DNA of 64,000 nucleotides from Parvularcula sp964219355 (GTDB lineage: Bacteria; Pseudomonadota; Alphaproteobacteria; Caulobacterales; Parvularculaceae). This document shows positions 16,357 to 24,176 of the stretch, one piece after another. Numbering within the stretch: the first letter of the stretch is position 1; every line of letters starts with the position of its first letter. Below the pieces are notes generated by a model. The model was given only the letters and a program-made list of their open reading frames with translations, made no database searches and was not told where the DNA came from. The DNA lies in contig CAXPOZ010000002.1 of assembly GCA_964219355.1 (NCBI GenBank), forward strand, positions 62,001 to 126,000, in the 5' to 3' direction. The position numbers and the translations under genes were made by a program.

Positions 16357-17718
16357 TTACTTTGAGCTTTCCGAAAATGCCGGGGTGATGATGTCTTCGG
16401 TCAGCGGGTTGGGGAGATCTTCGTTCTCTCCCATTGCGGCTTCGCGAATGGCGGCCTTTCGCTTCCACATGAAGAACAAAAGTCCGGCCTGCATCGCGGC
16501 GAAGATCAGGAAAACATGATGAGGTGAAAGACCCGTCCAGAGGAAGGGGATAATCGCCAGGGCCGCCAGCGTCGCAAGGCCGCCATTGGTCATGTTCGAC
16601 GCACCCATGATCTTGGCACGGACATCATTGGGGGCACGCGATTGCAGGGCCGCCATCAGGGGGACAACGAACATCCCGTTGGTCATGGCTGCGGCAAGCA
16701 GAATGAGGATCAGCGGCGCGTTGGCAAAGCTCGCAAACCCGCTCTCCGGGATGCGGTAATCGCCGAGGACTGCCCAAGCGATGAGCCACGCTATGGCATT
16801 CGCTCCGGCTGCCCATCCTGCGAAATTCAGGCTGTCTCGAAAGCGTCCGAATATGATGCCTGCGACGAGTGAACCGAGCCCGGCGCCAAGCGCAGAAATA
16901 GCAAGGCACAGATTGATCGTGCCAAGTCCCGCCTCCAGATTGTCACGGACAACGTTGGGCAGGATGGCGAGGCTGGCCGCGTTCATCATCCAGAACCAGC
17001 CAATGCCGAGCATCGGATAAAGAACACCGCTCTGCCGGCGGGCGAGGGCAAAAAGCCGTACACCAACGACAGGCAGGTTCAGGTCGAGCCGTTCCTTGCC
17101 ATCAACCTTGGCCGGTGGGCATTGGGTCGCAAACAGGGCACCTAACGCTGCAACAACGACCAGCAGACCGGAAATCATGATGCGGCCGCCTTCAAGCTGG
17201 ATCAGCGCGCCGCCAATGCCGAGGCCAGAGACGATGGCCACAAACAGGACGGCATTGAATACGCCGTTCGCCAGCGTCAGCTCTTCCTTGCGGTAATATT
17301 GCGGCATCAGGGAGGTCCGGACGGGACTGAAAAAGGCGGACTGCGTCCCCATCAGGAAAAGCGCGAACAGAAGTTGCGGTCCATTGCCGATGGCAAAACA
17401 AAGCGCCGCATATGACATCAACGCGAGTTCGATGAATTTCAGTTTACGGACAAGGATGTCTCTATCAACCAGATCGGCGATCTGTCCGGACAGAGGAGAA
17501 AAGATCAGTATAGAAATCGTAAAGCCCATGGAGACGATGCTGCCGGCATAATTGCCCCAGCCCCATGGCATCGAGAAATCCGCCGTGCCGTAACCTGCAG
17601 CGGCAGCTCCAAAAATGGCGAGAATAGTCGCCTGCCTCAGCGCATTATCCGCAAAGGCGCCAAGATTCTGGGCCCCGCACAGGGCCCAGAAACGGCGCTC
17701 AAGGAAAAGACTGCTCAA
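16357..17718 (-). CDS. LplT-like lysophospholipid transporter (MFS)
   Basis: A 453-residue, 12-helix major facilitator. The start FWALCGAQNLGAFADNALRQA matches the Q-x-x-GAFxDNxxK signature of LplT and of the Aas/LplT fusions, and SPLSGQIADLVDRDILVRKLKF is the family loop 2-3 motif. LplT flips lysophospholipids across the inner membrane for re-acylation. Its start overlaps the stop of the plsC-type acyltransferase (ATGA). This recreates as two genes the fused acyltransferase-transporter of other bacteria and supports the function. The operon is headed by twin operators at 18604-18639. Confidence 0.88.
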   Translation of the reverse strand: MSSLFLERRFWALCGAQNLGAFADNALRQATILAIFGAAAAGYGTADFSMPWGWGNYAGSIVSMGFTISILIFSPLSGQIADLVDRDILVRKLKFIELALMSYAALCFAIGNGPQLLFALFLMGTQSAFFSPVRTSLMPQYYRKEELTLANGVFNAVLFVAIVSGLGIGGALIQLEGGRIMISGLLVVVAALGALFATQCPPAKVDGKERLDLNLPVVGVRLFALARRQSGVLYPMLGIGWFWMMNAASLAILPNVVRDNLEAGLGTINLCLAISALGAGLGSLVAGIIFGRFRDSLNFAGWAAGANAIAWLIAWAVLGDYRIPESGFASFANAPLILILLAAAMTNGMFVVPLMAALQSRAPNDVRAKIMGASNMTNGGLATLAALAIIPFLWTGLSPHHVFLIFAAMQAGLLFFMWKRKAAIREAAMGENEDLPNPLTEDIITPAFSESSK

Positions 17719-18488
17719 TTGACCCCACCGAGTGAAGCCGACCTTGCATGCGGCCAGGTGCCGTTAAAGGCCTGCTCATGCAGCAGCGCACGGCTGCGCG
17801 ATTCAATCTTGCCCTCGAGCATCTCCATGAATTCCCCCTTCTCCAGACCCGGAGCAATGGCCGGCAGGAACTCGACCGAGCAAGGCCCGGGATGGAGCTT
17901 TTTCTCCTGCTGCGGCCAGCGCAGCCCCAGATCGGTCGCCACCGGCACAACGGGCACACCATATTTTTCGTAAAGATGGAAGACACCCTTCCGGTAGCGG
18001 TGCTGGGTGCCGACAGGCGAAAGATGTCCTTCTGGGTAGATCAGGATGGAGCGGCCGGCCGATTTTGCTTTCTCCAGCTCGCTGGCGACCAGACGACCGC
18101 GGGCTGCCGCGCCGCCGCAATTATCGACAACGATAGCGCCCATTTTCTTGAGGATCGGGCCGAGCAGGGGATAGCGCATCAGATGATCGCCCGTGACAAA
18201 GGCGAGGTCCGGCACATGGGCGAACATGACAAACCCGTCGCCCCAGCTCTGGTGTTTGGCGGCAATGATGCAGGGGCCATCGGGCAGGTTCTCGCGGCCC
18301 GCGACATGGACTCGTATCCCGCCAATATGGCGCATGCTCCACACCATGACCCTGGTGTAGGCTTGAATCCACGCCATCAGCGGTCCGCGATGCGGGATCA
18401 GCAAGAGCGGCAGGGCCGTGATCGCGAAAAACGCCGAGGCCAGCCAGTAGCTCGCCCTGAATGCGATGGATCTCAATGTGGCGGTCAT
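17715..18488 (-). CDS. plsC: 1-acyl-sn-glycerol-3-phosphate acyltransferase (PlsC family)
   Basis: A 257-residue PlsC-family acyltransferase. The catalytic HX4D motif is KHQSWGD (His79-Asp84), the GxxFI/R-type block follows at about 115-125 (KKMGAIVVD), and the substrate motif is YPEGHLSP (151-158). An N-terminal helix (residues 12-32) anchors it to the inner membrane. ATG 18488 is chosen because AAGGAGG precedes it; an in-frame start at 18578 has no such site. It overlaps the LplT-like carrier gene downstream, so it may re-acylate imported lysolipids as well as make phosphatidate. The TetR-like operator pair upstream suggests control by a lipid-responsive repressor. Confidence 0.9.
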   Translation of the reverse strand: MTATLRSIAFRASYWLASAFFAITALPLLLIPHRGPLMAWIQAYTRVMVWSMRHIGGIRVHVAGRENLPDGPCIIAAKHQSWGDGFVMFAHVPDLAFVTGDHLMRYPLLGPILKKMGAIVVDNCGGAAARGRLVASELEKAKSAGRSILIYPEGHLSPVGTQHRYRKGVFHLYEKYGVPVVPVATDLGLRWPQQEKKLHPGPCSVEFLPAIAPGLEKGEFMEMLEGKIESRSRALLHEQAFNGTWPHARSASLGGVN

Positions 18489-18603
18489 GGACCGTGCCTC
18501 CTTGCGGCGTTGATTTGGCTCGCTTGAGCCCTGTGATGTCAAACCTTGTGTCTTCGAAACTCTTGTCACGCTGCACATCCTCTCTTCCCGTCACATGAGA
18601 TAA

Positions 18604-18639
18604 TTGAACACTGTTCATGTGTCAATGAACAACGTTCAA
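18604..18639. promoter_or_regulatory. twin operator dyads upstream of plsC
   Basis: Two near-identical palindromes, TGAACACTGTTCA (18605-18617) and TGAACAACGTTCA (18626-18638), have centres 21 bp apart, two helical turns. They also form a larger inverted repeat with 14-bp arms and two mismatches. They sit about 120-150 bp before the plsC start and probably bind a TetR-type dimer pair. The regulator is not encoded next door; the TetR gene at 29835 is one candidate among unseen others. Confidence 0.55.
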
Positions 18640-18905
18640 AACTAGTGACGGGCATCACAGGCCAGGGTAGGCTTTGCAGGATCGGGGCCGCGGGGAGGGG
18701 GCTTCGCTCTCTTTCTGAATTATGGCTGACTTGGTCAGCTCGATCGTGAGCTCGGTATATTTTTTGGCGCTGATTACGTGCTCTACCGCCTACTTTAACA
18801 TCGATCAGATCGATGCAGTCAGCTGAGATTATCGATTATACGAAACACCAATAAGGTGTCACTATCCGGCTCCTGAGGAACACGTGCAGCGGAAAGGACC
18901 CCCCG
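18640..18905. other. plsC-katG intergenic region with further dyads
   Basis: This gap holds no gene. It contains GCTGAC-TTG-GTCAGC (18725-18739), AGCTC-N6-GAGCT (18737-18752) and CATCGAT-CAG-ATCGATG (18799-18815). It also holds a CACC-N5-GGTG dyad about 50 bp before katG. The ribosome site AAAGGA lies 7-8 nt before the katG ATG. No sequence fitting the full OxyR pattern (four ATAG/CTAT-type elements) was recognised, so the redox control of katG is open. Confidence 0.4.
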
Positions 18906-21065
18906 ATGAGCAGCACTGGCAAATGCCCGGTCATGCATGGCGGCATGACATCGACGGAAACATCAGTCATGGCCTGGTGGCCGAACGCCCTCAATCTCGA
19001 CATTCTTCACCAGCATGACGCGAAGACCAATCCAATGGGAGCGGGCTTTGACTATCGCCGCGAGCTGAAAAAACTCGATATTGCCGGCCTGAAAAAGGAT
19101 GTGCACGCCTTGATGACGGACAGCCAGGACTGGTGGCCGGCTGATTGGGGGCATTATGGCGGGCTAATGATCCGCATGTCTTGGCACGCTGCTGGCTCCT
19201 ATCGCATCGCCGATGGACGTGGCGGCGGTGGCACGGGCAATCAGCGTTTCGCCCCGCTCAATTCGTGGCCGGACAATGCCAATCTCGACAAGGCGCGGCG
19301 CCTGCTTTGGCCGATCAAGAAGAAATACGGCAACAAGGTCAGCTGGGCGGATCTGATCATCCTTGCGGGGACCATTGCTTACGAGTCGATGGGCCTGAAG
19401 ACCTTTGGTTTTGCCTTCGGGCGGGCCGATATCTGGCACCCGGAAATGGATGTCTATTGGGGCGCGGAAAAGGAATGGCTTGCGCCGAGCGACAGTCGTT
19501 ATGGCAGCCTTGATAATCCGTCCACGATGGAAAACCCGCTGGCCGCGGTGCAGATGGGCCTCATCTATGTGAACCCAGAAGGGGTGAACGGCCAGCCCGA
19601 TCCCTTAAAAACCGCCCTGCAGGTGCGCGAGACCTTCGCCCGTATGGCGATGAATGACGAGGAAACCGTGGCGCTGACCGCCGGCGGGCACACGGTCGGC
19701 AAATGCCATGGCAATGGCGATGCGGCCCTGCTTGGTGAGGCGCCTGAAGGCGCGGGTGTCGAAGCGCAGGGCTTTGGCTGGCTGAACACGACCAGCCGCG
19801 GCATTGGCAATAATGCCGTGACCAGCGGCATTGAAGGCGCGTGGACGACCCATCCAACCCAGTGGGACAATGGCTATTTCGAGCTGCTCCTCAATCATGA
19901 ATGGGAGCTGAAAAAGAGCCCGGCCGGGGCGTGGCAGTGGGAGCCGGTGAGCATCCGCGAGGAGGATCGCCCGGTCGATGCCGAGGATCCATCCGTCCGC
20001 CACAACCCGATCATGACTGATGCGGACATGGCGATGAAGATGGACCCGATCTATCGTCAGATATCGGAGAAATTCTATAAGGATCCTGCCTATTTCTCTG
20101 AAACCTTCGCGCGGGCATGGTTCAAGCTGACCCACCGCGATATGGGGCCAAAGGCGCGCTATGTCGGCCCGGATGTGCCGGGCGAGGAGCTGATCTGGCA
20201 GGACCCAGTGCCTGCCGGTCCGACGGGATATGATGTCGAAGCCCTCAAATCGAAGATCGCCGCCAGTGGCCTGTCGGTTGATGAGGTCGTGGCGACCGCT
20301 TGGGACAGTGCACGGACATATCGCAGCTCTGACATGCGCGGCGGCGCCAATGGCGCGCGCATCCGCCTGGCCCCGCAGAAAGACTGGGTCGGCAATGAGC
20401 CTGCACGTCTGCGGAAAGTGCTCAACGTGCTGGAGCCGCTCGCGGCCGAGGCGGGGGCCAGTATCGCCGACACGATCGTGCTTGCCGGCAATGTCGGGAT
20501 CGAACAGGCGGCAAGGGATGCGGGTGTGCCTGTCAAGGTGCCCTTCGCGGCGGGTCGGGGCGATGCCACCGATGAGATGACGGATCCGGACTCCTTTGAG
20601 CCCCTGGAGCCGATCCATGACGGCTATCGCAACTGGCTGAAGGCGGATTATAGCGTCAGCGCCGAGGAGTTGCTCCTCGACCGGACCCAGCTGATGGGCC
20701 TCACCGCACCGGAAATGACTGTGCTTGTCGGGGGAATGCGAGTTCTCGGCACGAACCATGGCGGCAATCGGCATGGTGTGTTCACGGACCGTGCCGGTGC
20801 GTTGACCACGGACTTCTTCGTCAACCTCACCGATATGGGGAATGTCTGGAAGCCGGTGAAGAAAGGCCTTTATGAGATCCGCGACCGCAAAACCGGCAAG
20901 GTGAAATGGACGGCGAGCCGGGTCGATCTTGTCTTTGGGTCAAACTCGATCCTGCGCGCTTATGCGGAAGTCTATGCCCAGGACGACAATCACGAGAAAT
21001 TCGTGCACGACTTTGTTGCGGCTTGGACCAAGGTCATGAATGCGGACCGGTTCGATCTCGATTGA
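18906..21065 (+). CDS. katG: catalase-peroxidase KatG
   Basis: A bifunctional heme enzyme that removes hydrogen peroxide. The 719-residue length is normal for two peroxidase-like domains. The N-terminal active domain has the distal motif MIRMSWHAAGSYR near residue 90-102 (distal Arg, Trp, His), with the Trp and a Tyr/Met pair able to form the catalase cross-link. Its proximal heme motif is LTAGGHTVGKCHG near 258-270. The C-terminal domain repeats the fold without heme (TAWDSARTYRSSDMRGGANGARI, GGMRVLGTNHGG). No signal peptide is present, so it is cytoplasmic. The next downstream element is an inverted-repeat pair at 21118. Confidence 0.98.
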   Translation: MSSTGKCPVMHGGMTSTETSVMAWWPNALNLDILHQHDAKTNPMGAGFDYRRELKKLDIAGLKKDVHALMTDSQDWWPADWGHYGGLMIRMSWHAAGSYRIADGRGGGGTGNQRFAPLNSWPDNANLDKARRLLWPIKKKYGNKVSWADLIILAGTIAYESMGLKTFGFAFGRADIWHPEMDVYWGAEKEWLAPSDSRYGSLDNPSTMENPLAAVQMGLIYVNPEGVNGQPDPLKTALQVRETFARMAMNDEETVALTAGGHTVGKCHGNGDAALLGEAPEGAGVEAQGFGWLNTTSRGIGNNAVTSGIEGAWTTHPTQWDNGYFELLLNHEWELKKSPAGAWQWEPVSIREEDRPVDAEDPSVRHNPIMTDADMAMKMDPIYRQISEKFYKDPAYFSETFARAWFKLTHRDMGPKARYVGPDVPGEELIWQDPVPAGPTGYDVEALKSKIAASGLSVDEVVATAWDSARTYRSSDMRGGANGARIRLAPQKDWVGNEPARLRKVLNVLEPLAAEAGASIADTIVLAGNVGIEQAARDAGVPVKVPFAAGRGDATDEMTDPDSFEPLEPIHDGYRNWLKADYSVSAEELLLDRTQLMGLTAPEMTVLVGGMRVLGTNHGGNRHGVFTDRAGALTTDFFVNLTDMGNVWKPVKKGLYEIRDRKTGKVKWTASRVDLVFGSNSILRAYAEVYAQDDNHEKFVHDFVAAWTKVMNADRFDLD

Positions 21066-21117
21066 GCTGGTCAGGTGGCGGGACGCTAATTGTCGCCAGT
21101 TTACCCGATCCCTCAAT

Positions 21118-21241
21118 CCGCTCATCCCCGCGCAGGCGGGGATCTGGTCTTTCGTGGGATGTCTGGATTTATCCCGGCACTCTCTGATAATGAGAGAGCG
21201 GTGTTTCAGAGGCGGATCCCCACCTGCGCGGGGATGAGCGG
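21118..21241. repeat. MITE-like element: 27-bp inverted repeats around a hairpin
   Basis: Left arm 21118-21144 and right arm 21215-21241 are inverted copies with one mismatch in 27 (core CGCTCATCCCCGCGCAGG). The 70-bp interior carries CTCTCT-N7-AGAGAG. Each arm also contains the CCCCGC/GCGGGG hairpin common in dispersed proteobacterial repeats. No target-site duplication was evident. It lies between katG and a convergent gene, so it could end both transcripts, and the rest of 21066-21266 holds nothing else recognised. Confidence 0.6.
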
Positions 21242-21266
21242 AGGGAAAAGAAGAAGCGCCTGCCCC

Positions 21267-21635
21267 TCATCTCTTTATGAAGAACGCGATATCGCTCAGC
21301 GCGTCATCCATCCGGCCTGCCATCTCGGGGTGACGGGTTTTGGCGGCCTCAATCCCGGCAACGGTTTTCTCCGTATCAAGACGGCCGTGAATGCGGGCAA
21401 GATGCCCGAGCGCCGTTGCGGCAGCATTCGCGACCCACGGATCATCATGGTCAAGATAGGCATGACAGGTCGCCTCAACCCAGTCCGCCTCGTCCATATC
21501 CGGCAGGCTGACGAGTAGGAGCGGCAGGTCCTCGAGATCGGCGGCGGCAAGGCGCGCTTCGGTCTCTGTCCGGGCAAGCTCTAGCGTTTCTTCATAGGTG
21601 AGGGGCGCGTCTTCGCCCTTATTGTCCCCGGTCAT
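21267..21635 (-). CDS. hypothetical HEAT-repeat-like protein
   Basis: A 122-residue protein, entirely helical in appearance. The segments LPLLLVSLPDMDEADWVEATCHAY and DDPWVANAAATALGHLARIHG have the spacing and AxxALGxLA pattern of HEAT repeats. The N-terminus is acidic. The start lies inside the last 17 nt of ccmE, so it is probably co-translated with the cytochrome c maturation genes. I do not recognise it as a Ccm component. It is more likely a protein-interaction module of unknown role. Confidence 0.65.
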   Translation of the reverse strand: MTGDNKGEDAPLTYEETLELARTETEARLAAADLEDLPLLLVSLPDMDEADWVEATCHAYLDHDDPWVANAAATALGHLARIHGRLDTEKTVAGIEAAKTRHPEMAGRMDDALSDIAFFIKR

Positions 21636-22104
21636 TCATATACCGTTCGTACTCGCCGCTTTCTTTGAGGGCATCGGCGACTTCCGGCGCCATATAGTTC
21701 TCGTCATGCTTGGCGAGCACCGTATTGGCGATGAAAACGCCGTCCTCGCGCAGCGTGCCTTGGGCAACGACTTCGCCGGTCTTCTGGATCAGGGCGGGAA
21801 GTTCGTCATCGAAAATGACGGGAACGGAGCTTGCGCCATCCGAAACGGTGAAGGTCCAGCCGACGCCTTCTTTGGCGATCAGCGAGCCCTCCTCGATCAG
21901 CCCGCCGACGCGGATCTCGCGGCCTTGCAATTCCATCGGAGAGGGGAGGGCAGAGGGTCCATAGAAATAAACCTGCGTGCGGGAAATCGCCGTCAGGGCT
22001 AGAGCCGTGGCGCCGACAAAGGCGGGCAGGACGATGCCGAGCAGCAAGAGCCGCCGCTGACGGCGGCGAAAAGGCGACATTTTTTTCTTCGGCGCGTCGC
22101 TCAT
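21619..22104 (-). CDS. ccmE: cytochrome c maturation heme chaperone CcmE
   Basis: A periplasmic, membrane-anchored heme carrier. The anchor is at residues 18-40 (LLLLGIVLPAFVGATALALTAI), followed by the OB-fold domain (GREIRVGGLIEEGSL, VPVIFDDELPALI, GEVVAQGTL). The heme-attachment His133 sits in AKHDENYM, with Tyr137 as axial ligand. The 161-residue length is normal. The ATG overlaps the ccmD stop (ATGA), giving the tightly coupled order ccmC-ccmD-ccmE. A small HEAT-like ORF follows, overlapping by 17 nt. Confidence 0.96.
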   Translation of the reverse strand: MSDAPKKKMSPFRRRQRRLLLLGIVLPAFVGATALALTAISRTQVYFYGPSALPSPMELQGREIRVGGLIEEGSLIAKEGVGWTFTVSDGASSVPVIFDDELPALIQKTGEVVAQGTLREDGVFIANTVLAKHDENYMAPEVADALKESGEYERYMNDRGQ

Positions 22105-22229
22105 TTCGCTTTCCTCGCTTCGATCAGCGCATGGACTGTCAGCCCGCCAAGCACCAGCGCGGAGGCGATCCAGCAGATGGCGATGAACAGGGTCGGATCG
22201 GCAACGGCAACGCCGGGGACATCATTCAT
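22101..22229 (-). CDS. ccmD: heme exporter protein CcmD
   Basis: A 42-residue single-helix protein, read directly from the sequence: MNDVPGVAVADPTLF, then the helix IAICWIASALVLGGLTVHAL, then the basic tail IEARKAK. This is the CcmD pattern: one inner-membrane helix with a positive C-terminus. It binds the CcmC-CcmE complex and helps release holo-CcmE. The start overlaps the ccmC stop (ATGA) and the stop overlaps the ccmE start (ATGA). Small size and poor conservation mean position and topology carry most of the call. Confidence 0.88.
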   Translation of the reverse strand: MNDVPGVAVADPTLFIAICWIASALVLGGLTVHALIEARKAK

Positions 22230-22981
22230 TCGGCAGGCTCCATCACAGCGGCGGAGGGGGCTTTGCTCTCGCCCGGTTTGGCCTTGCGGGCGCGCAGATC
22301 GCTCCTTGTTCGGATCAGCGTGTAAAAGGCGCTAAGCGCCATATAGCCAAAGGCCATCAGGAGCAGCGGCCAGAGCATCGAGGCCGGCATGGCCGGGCCG
22401 TCGGTGCGGATGACGGTCGCCTTCTGGTGGAGGCTGTCCCACCAGTCGACGGAGAATTTGATGATCGGGAGGTTCACCGCGCCGAGCATGGCGAGCAGCG
22501 CGCAGATCCGCGCGGCGGTCGCTTCATTCTCGATGGCGGCCCAGAGGGCGATATATCCCGCATACAGAAAAAGGAGGACCAGCATGGAGGTGAGGCGCGG
22601 ATCCCAGTCCCAGTAAACGCCCCAGGTGACCTTGCCCCACAGCATGCCGGTCATCAGCGCCAGCACGGTGCAGGCGAGCCCGAAGGGGGCGGAGACCTTG
22701 GCGATGACATCGGCCAGGCGGTGCCGCCAGACAAAGCCGACAAGACTTGCGATTGCGATCACGGCATAGGTCTGGAGCGCCAGCCACGCGGCGGGGACAT
22801 GCACATACATGATGCGGACCGCTTCCCCCTGCCGCGCATCGGGCGGCGAGAAGAAGTACGCCATGACAGTGCCCGCGCCGATCAGGAGAAGGGCGAGGAC
22901 CCCGGCAATCGGCACGATGGGGCCTGACACCCGCATGAACAAAGCGGGGTTGGCGAGTTTGGAAAGGGTTTTGCCGACCAT
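22226..22981 (-). CDS. ccmC: heme ABC transporter permease/heme-handling protein CcmC
   Basis: A six-helix inner-membrane protein that presents heme to CcmE. The tryptophan-rich motif is TWGVYWDWDPRLTSMLVL, and the two conserved heme-ligand histidines lie in MYVHVPAAW and in the later loop (DSLHQKATV). ATG 22981 is preferred to GTG 23017 because it follows AGAAGG and fits family length (251 residues). ccmA and ccmB are not directly upstream: a GH105 hydrolase gene is there instead. They are expected elsewhere, since CcmC works with the CcmAB exporter system. Confidence 0.93.
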   Translation of the reverse strand: MVGKTLSKLANPALFMRVSGPIVPIAGVLALLLIGAGTVMAYFFSPPDARQGEAVRIMYVHVPAAWLALQTYAVIAIASLVGFVWRHRLADVIAKVSAPFGLACTVLALMTGMLWGKVTWGVYWDWDPRLTSMLVLLFLYAGYIALWAAIENEATAARICALLAMLGAVNLPIIKFSVDWWDSLHQKATVIRTDGPAMPASMLWPLLLMAFGYMALSAFYTLIRTRSDLRARKAKPGESKAPSAAVMEPAE

Positions 22982-23041
22982 ATCGGGCCTTCTAGCGCCA
23001 GGCGGCTGGCCCGTCACCCTAAAGGGTTGAGGCTTGTCAAA

Positions 23042-24133
23042 TTACCGCGCCCCCAGCCGGGCGGCGGCGAGCCACAGGAGAGGCGCCTGCCCATGCAGAT
23101 CGCCGATGACGGTCGGGCGCTCAAGATAATAGGCAATGTCTTGCGACTGGCCGGTGCCGACACAGACATTCTCAAGCCGCCCTTCTGGGGTGAGATATGT
23201 CTGGAGCGCGTCCCACGCTTTGTCCGACGCGGCCGCGTAAGCGGGGTCATCGAGCCAGCCTTCCTTCGCGCCGACCGTCATCGCATAGGCAAACATTGCC
23301 GTGCCAGAGGTCTCCTTCCACGCCTCCTCGACATCGATGAGCTGGCGCCACATGCCGTCCTCGGCCTGATACTGGAGGAGGGCGGCCATCATCTTTTGAT
23401 AGCCTGCCATGACGGCTGGATAGTCGGGATGGTCGTGCGGCAGGATGGTGAGGACTTCCGCCAGCCCCGCGGCGACCCAGCCATTGCCCCGTCCCCAGAA
23501 GAAGGGGGCGTTCGGCCCATGATGGAAGAGCCCGTTCGGCTCCTGCAGGGCGGCGACATAGGCGGCGGCCATGCGGCCGGCACGGTCGGCATATCTCGGC
23601 TCCTCGGTCAGGCGGTAGGCTTCGGCCTGCAGCGCGCCGATCATCCAGACATCGTCGATCCAGTAGCGGGCCTGCGCTGTCAGCCCGTCTTCAGTGAGGT
23701 CTTCCCACTGGCCATCGGCAAGGGCGAGGCCCCATTCGGTCCATTCAGGCTTACCGGCGCCCATGCGGGCGAGTGCCAGCGGGTAGAGCCCGATCAGGTT
23801 GGCATCGACATGATTGGCCGTGTTCGGAATGTCCTCATCGAGAATGCGCTGCCATCTGTCGGCCAGCGCCCCTTTGAGAGCGTCATCACCGGTCGCTTCG
23901 GCATAGCGCAGTGCGCCGAGCGCGGCGGCGGCTTCGGCATAATGAAGGGCGTGGACCTCATCGACATCATAACGGGCAAAGTCCTGCCGGGAGATCAGGT
24001 CGTCGGCTGCCATCCGGCCGGGATCGCGAGCCGATTGATCCTCCTCTGTCCCGTTGCAGGCGACAGTAAGCGAGAGAAGAAAAAGGCTCAGCGTCCCCAG
24101 CATCATTCTGCCGTAACCGGATAAGGTGGTCAT
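23042..24133 (-). CDS. glycoside hydrolase family 88/105-type unsaturated glycuronyl hydrolase, lipoprotein
   Basis: A 363-residue protein with a lipoprotein signal (LSLFLLSLTVACNG). The (alpha/alpha)6 barrel carries the family blocks YWIDDVWMIGALQAEAYRLT, FFWGRGNGWVAAGLAEVLTI, MWRQLIDVEEAWKETSGTAMF and GTGQSQDIAYYLERP. The Asp pair in WIDDVW and the acidic residues near the GRGNGW block form the catalytic centre. Such enzymes remove the unsaturated uronic acid left by polysaccharide lyases by hydrating the double bond. No lyase or sugar transporter is adjacent, so the glycan is unknown (pectin/rhamnogalacturonan or ulvan-like are possible). GGGAGAGC precedes the ATG. Confidence 0.87.
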   Translation of the reverse strand: MTTLSGYGRMMLGTLSLFLLSLTVACNGTEEDQSARDPGRMAADDLISRQDFARYDVDEVHALHYAEAAAALGALRYAEATGDDALKGALADRWQRILDEDIPNTANHVDANLIGLYPLALARMGAGKPEWTEWGLALADGQWEDLTEDGLTAQARYWIDDVWMIGALQAEAYRLTEEPRYADRAGRMAAAYVAALQEPNGLFHHGPNAPFFWGRGNGWVAAGLAEVLTILPHDHPDYPAVMAGYQKMMAALLQYQAEDGMWRQLIDVEEAWKETSGTAMFAYAMTVGAKEGWLDDPAYAAASDKAWDALQTYLTPEGRLENVCVGTGQSQDIAYYLERPTVIGDLHGQAPLLWLAAARLGAR

Positions 24134-24176
24134 GCTGCTCTCCCTCTTTATTGGGCGTGTCCTAGCAGGGGCGGTC

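Noticed and set aside
18828..18870. OxyR-binding site upstream of katG
   Set aside because: TTATCGATTATACG and nearby CTATC are suggestive, but the spacing of four half-elements required for OxyR could not be fitted.
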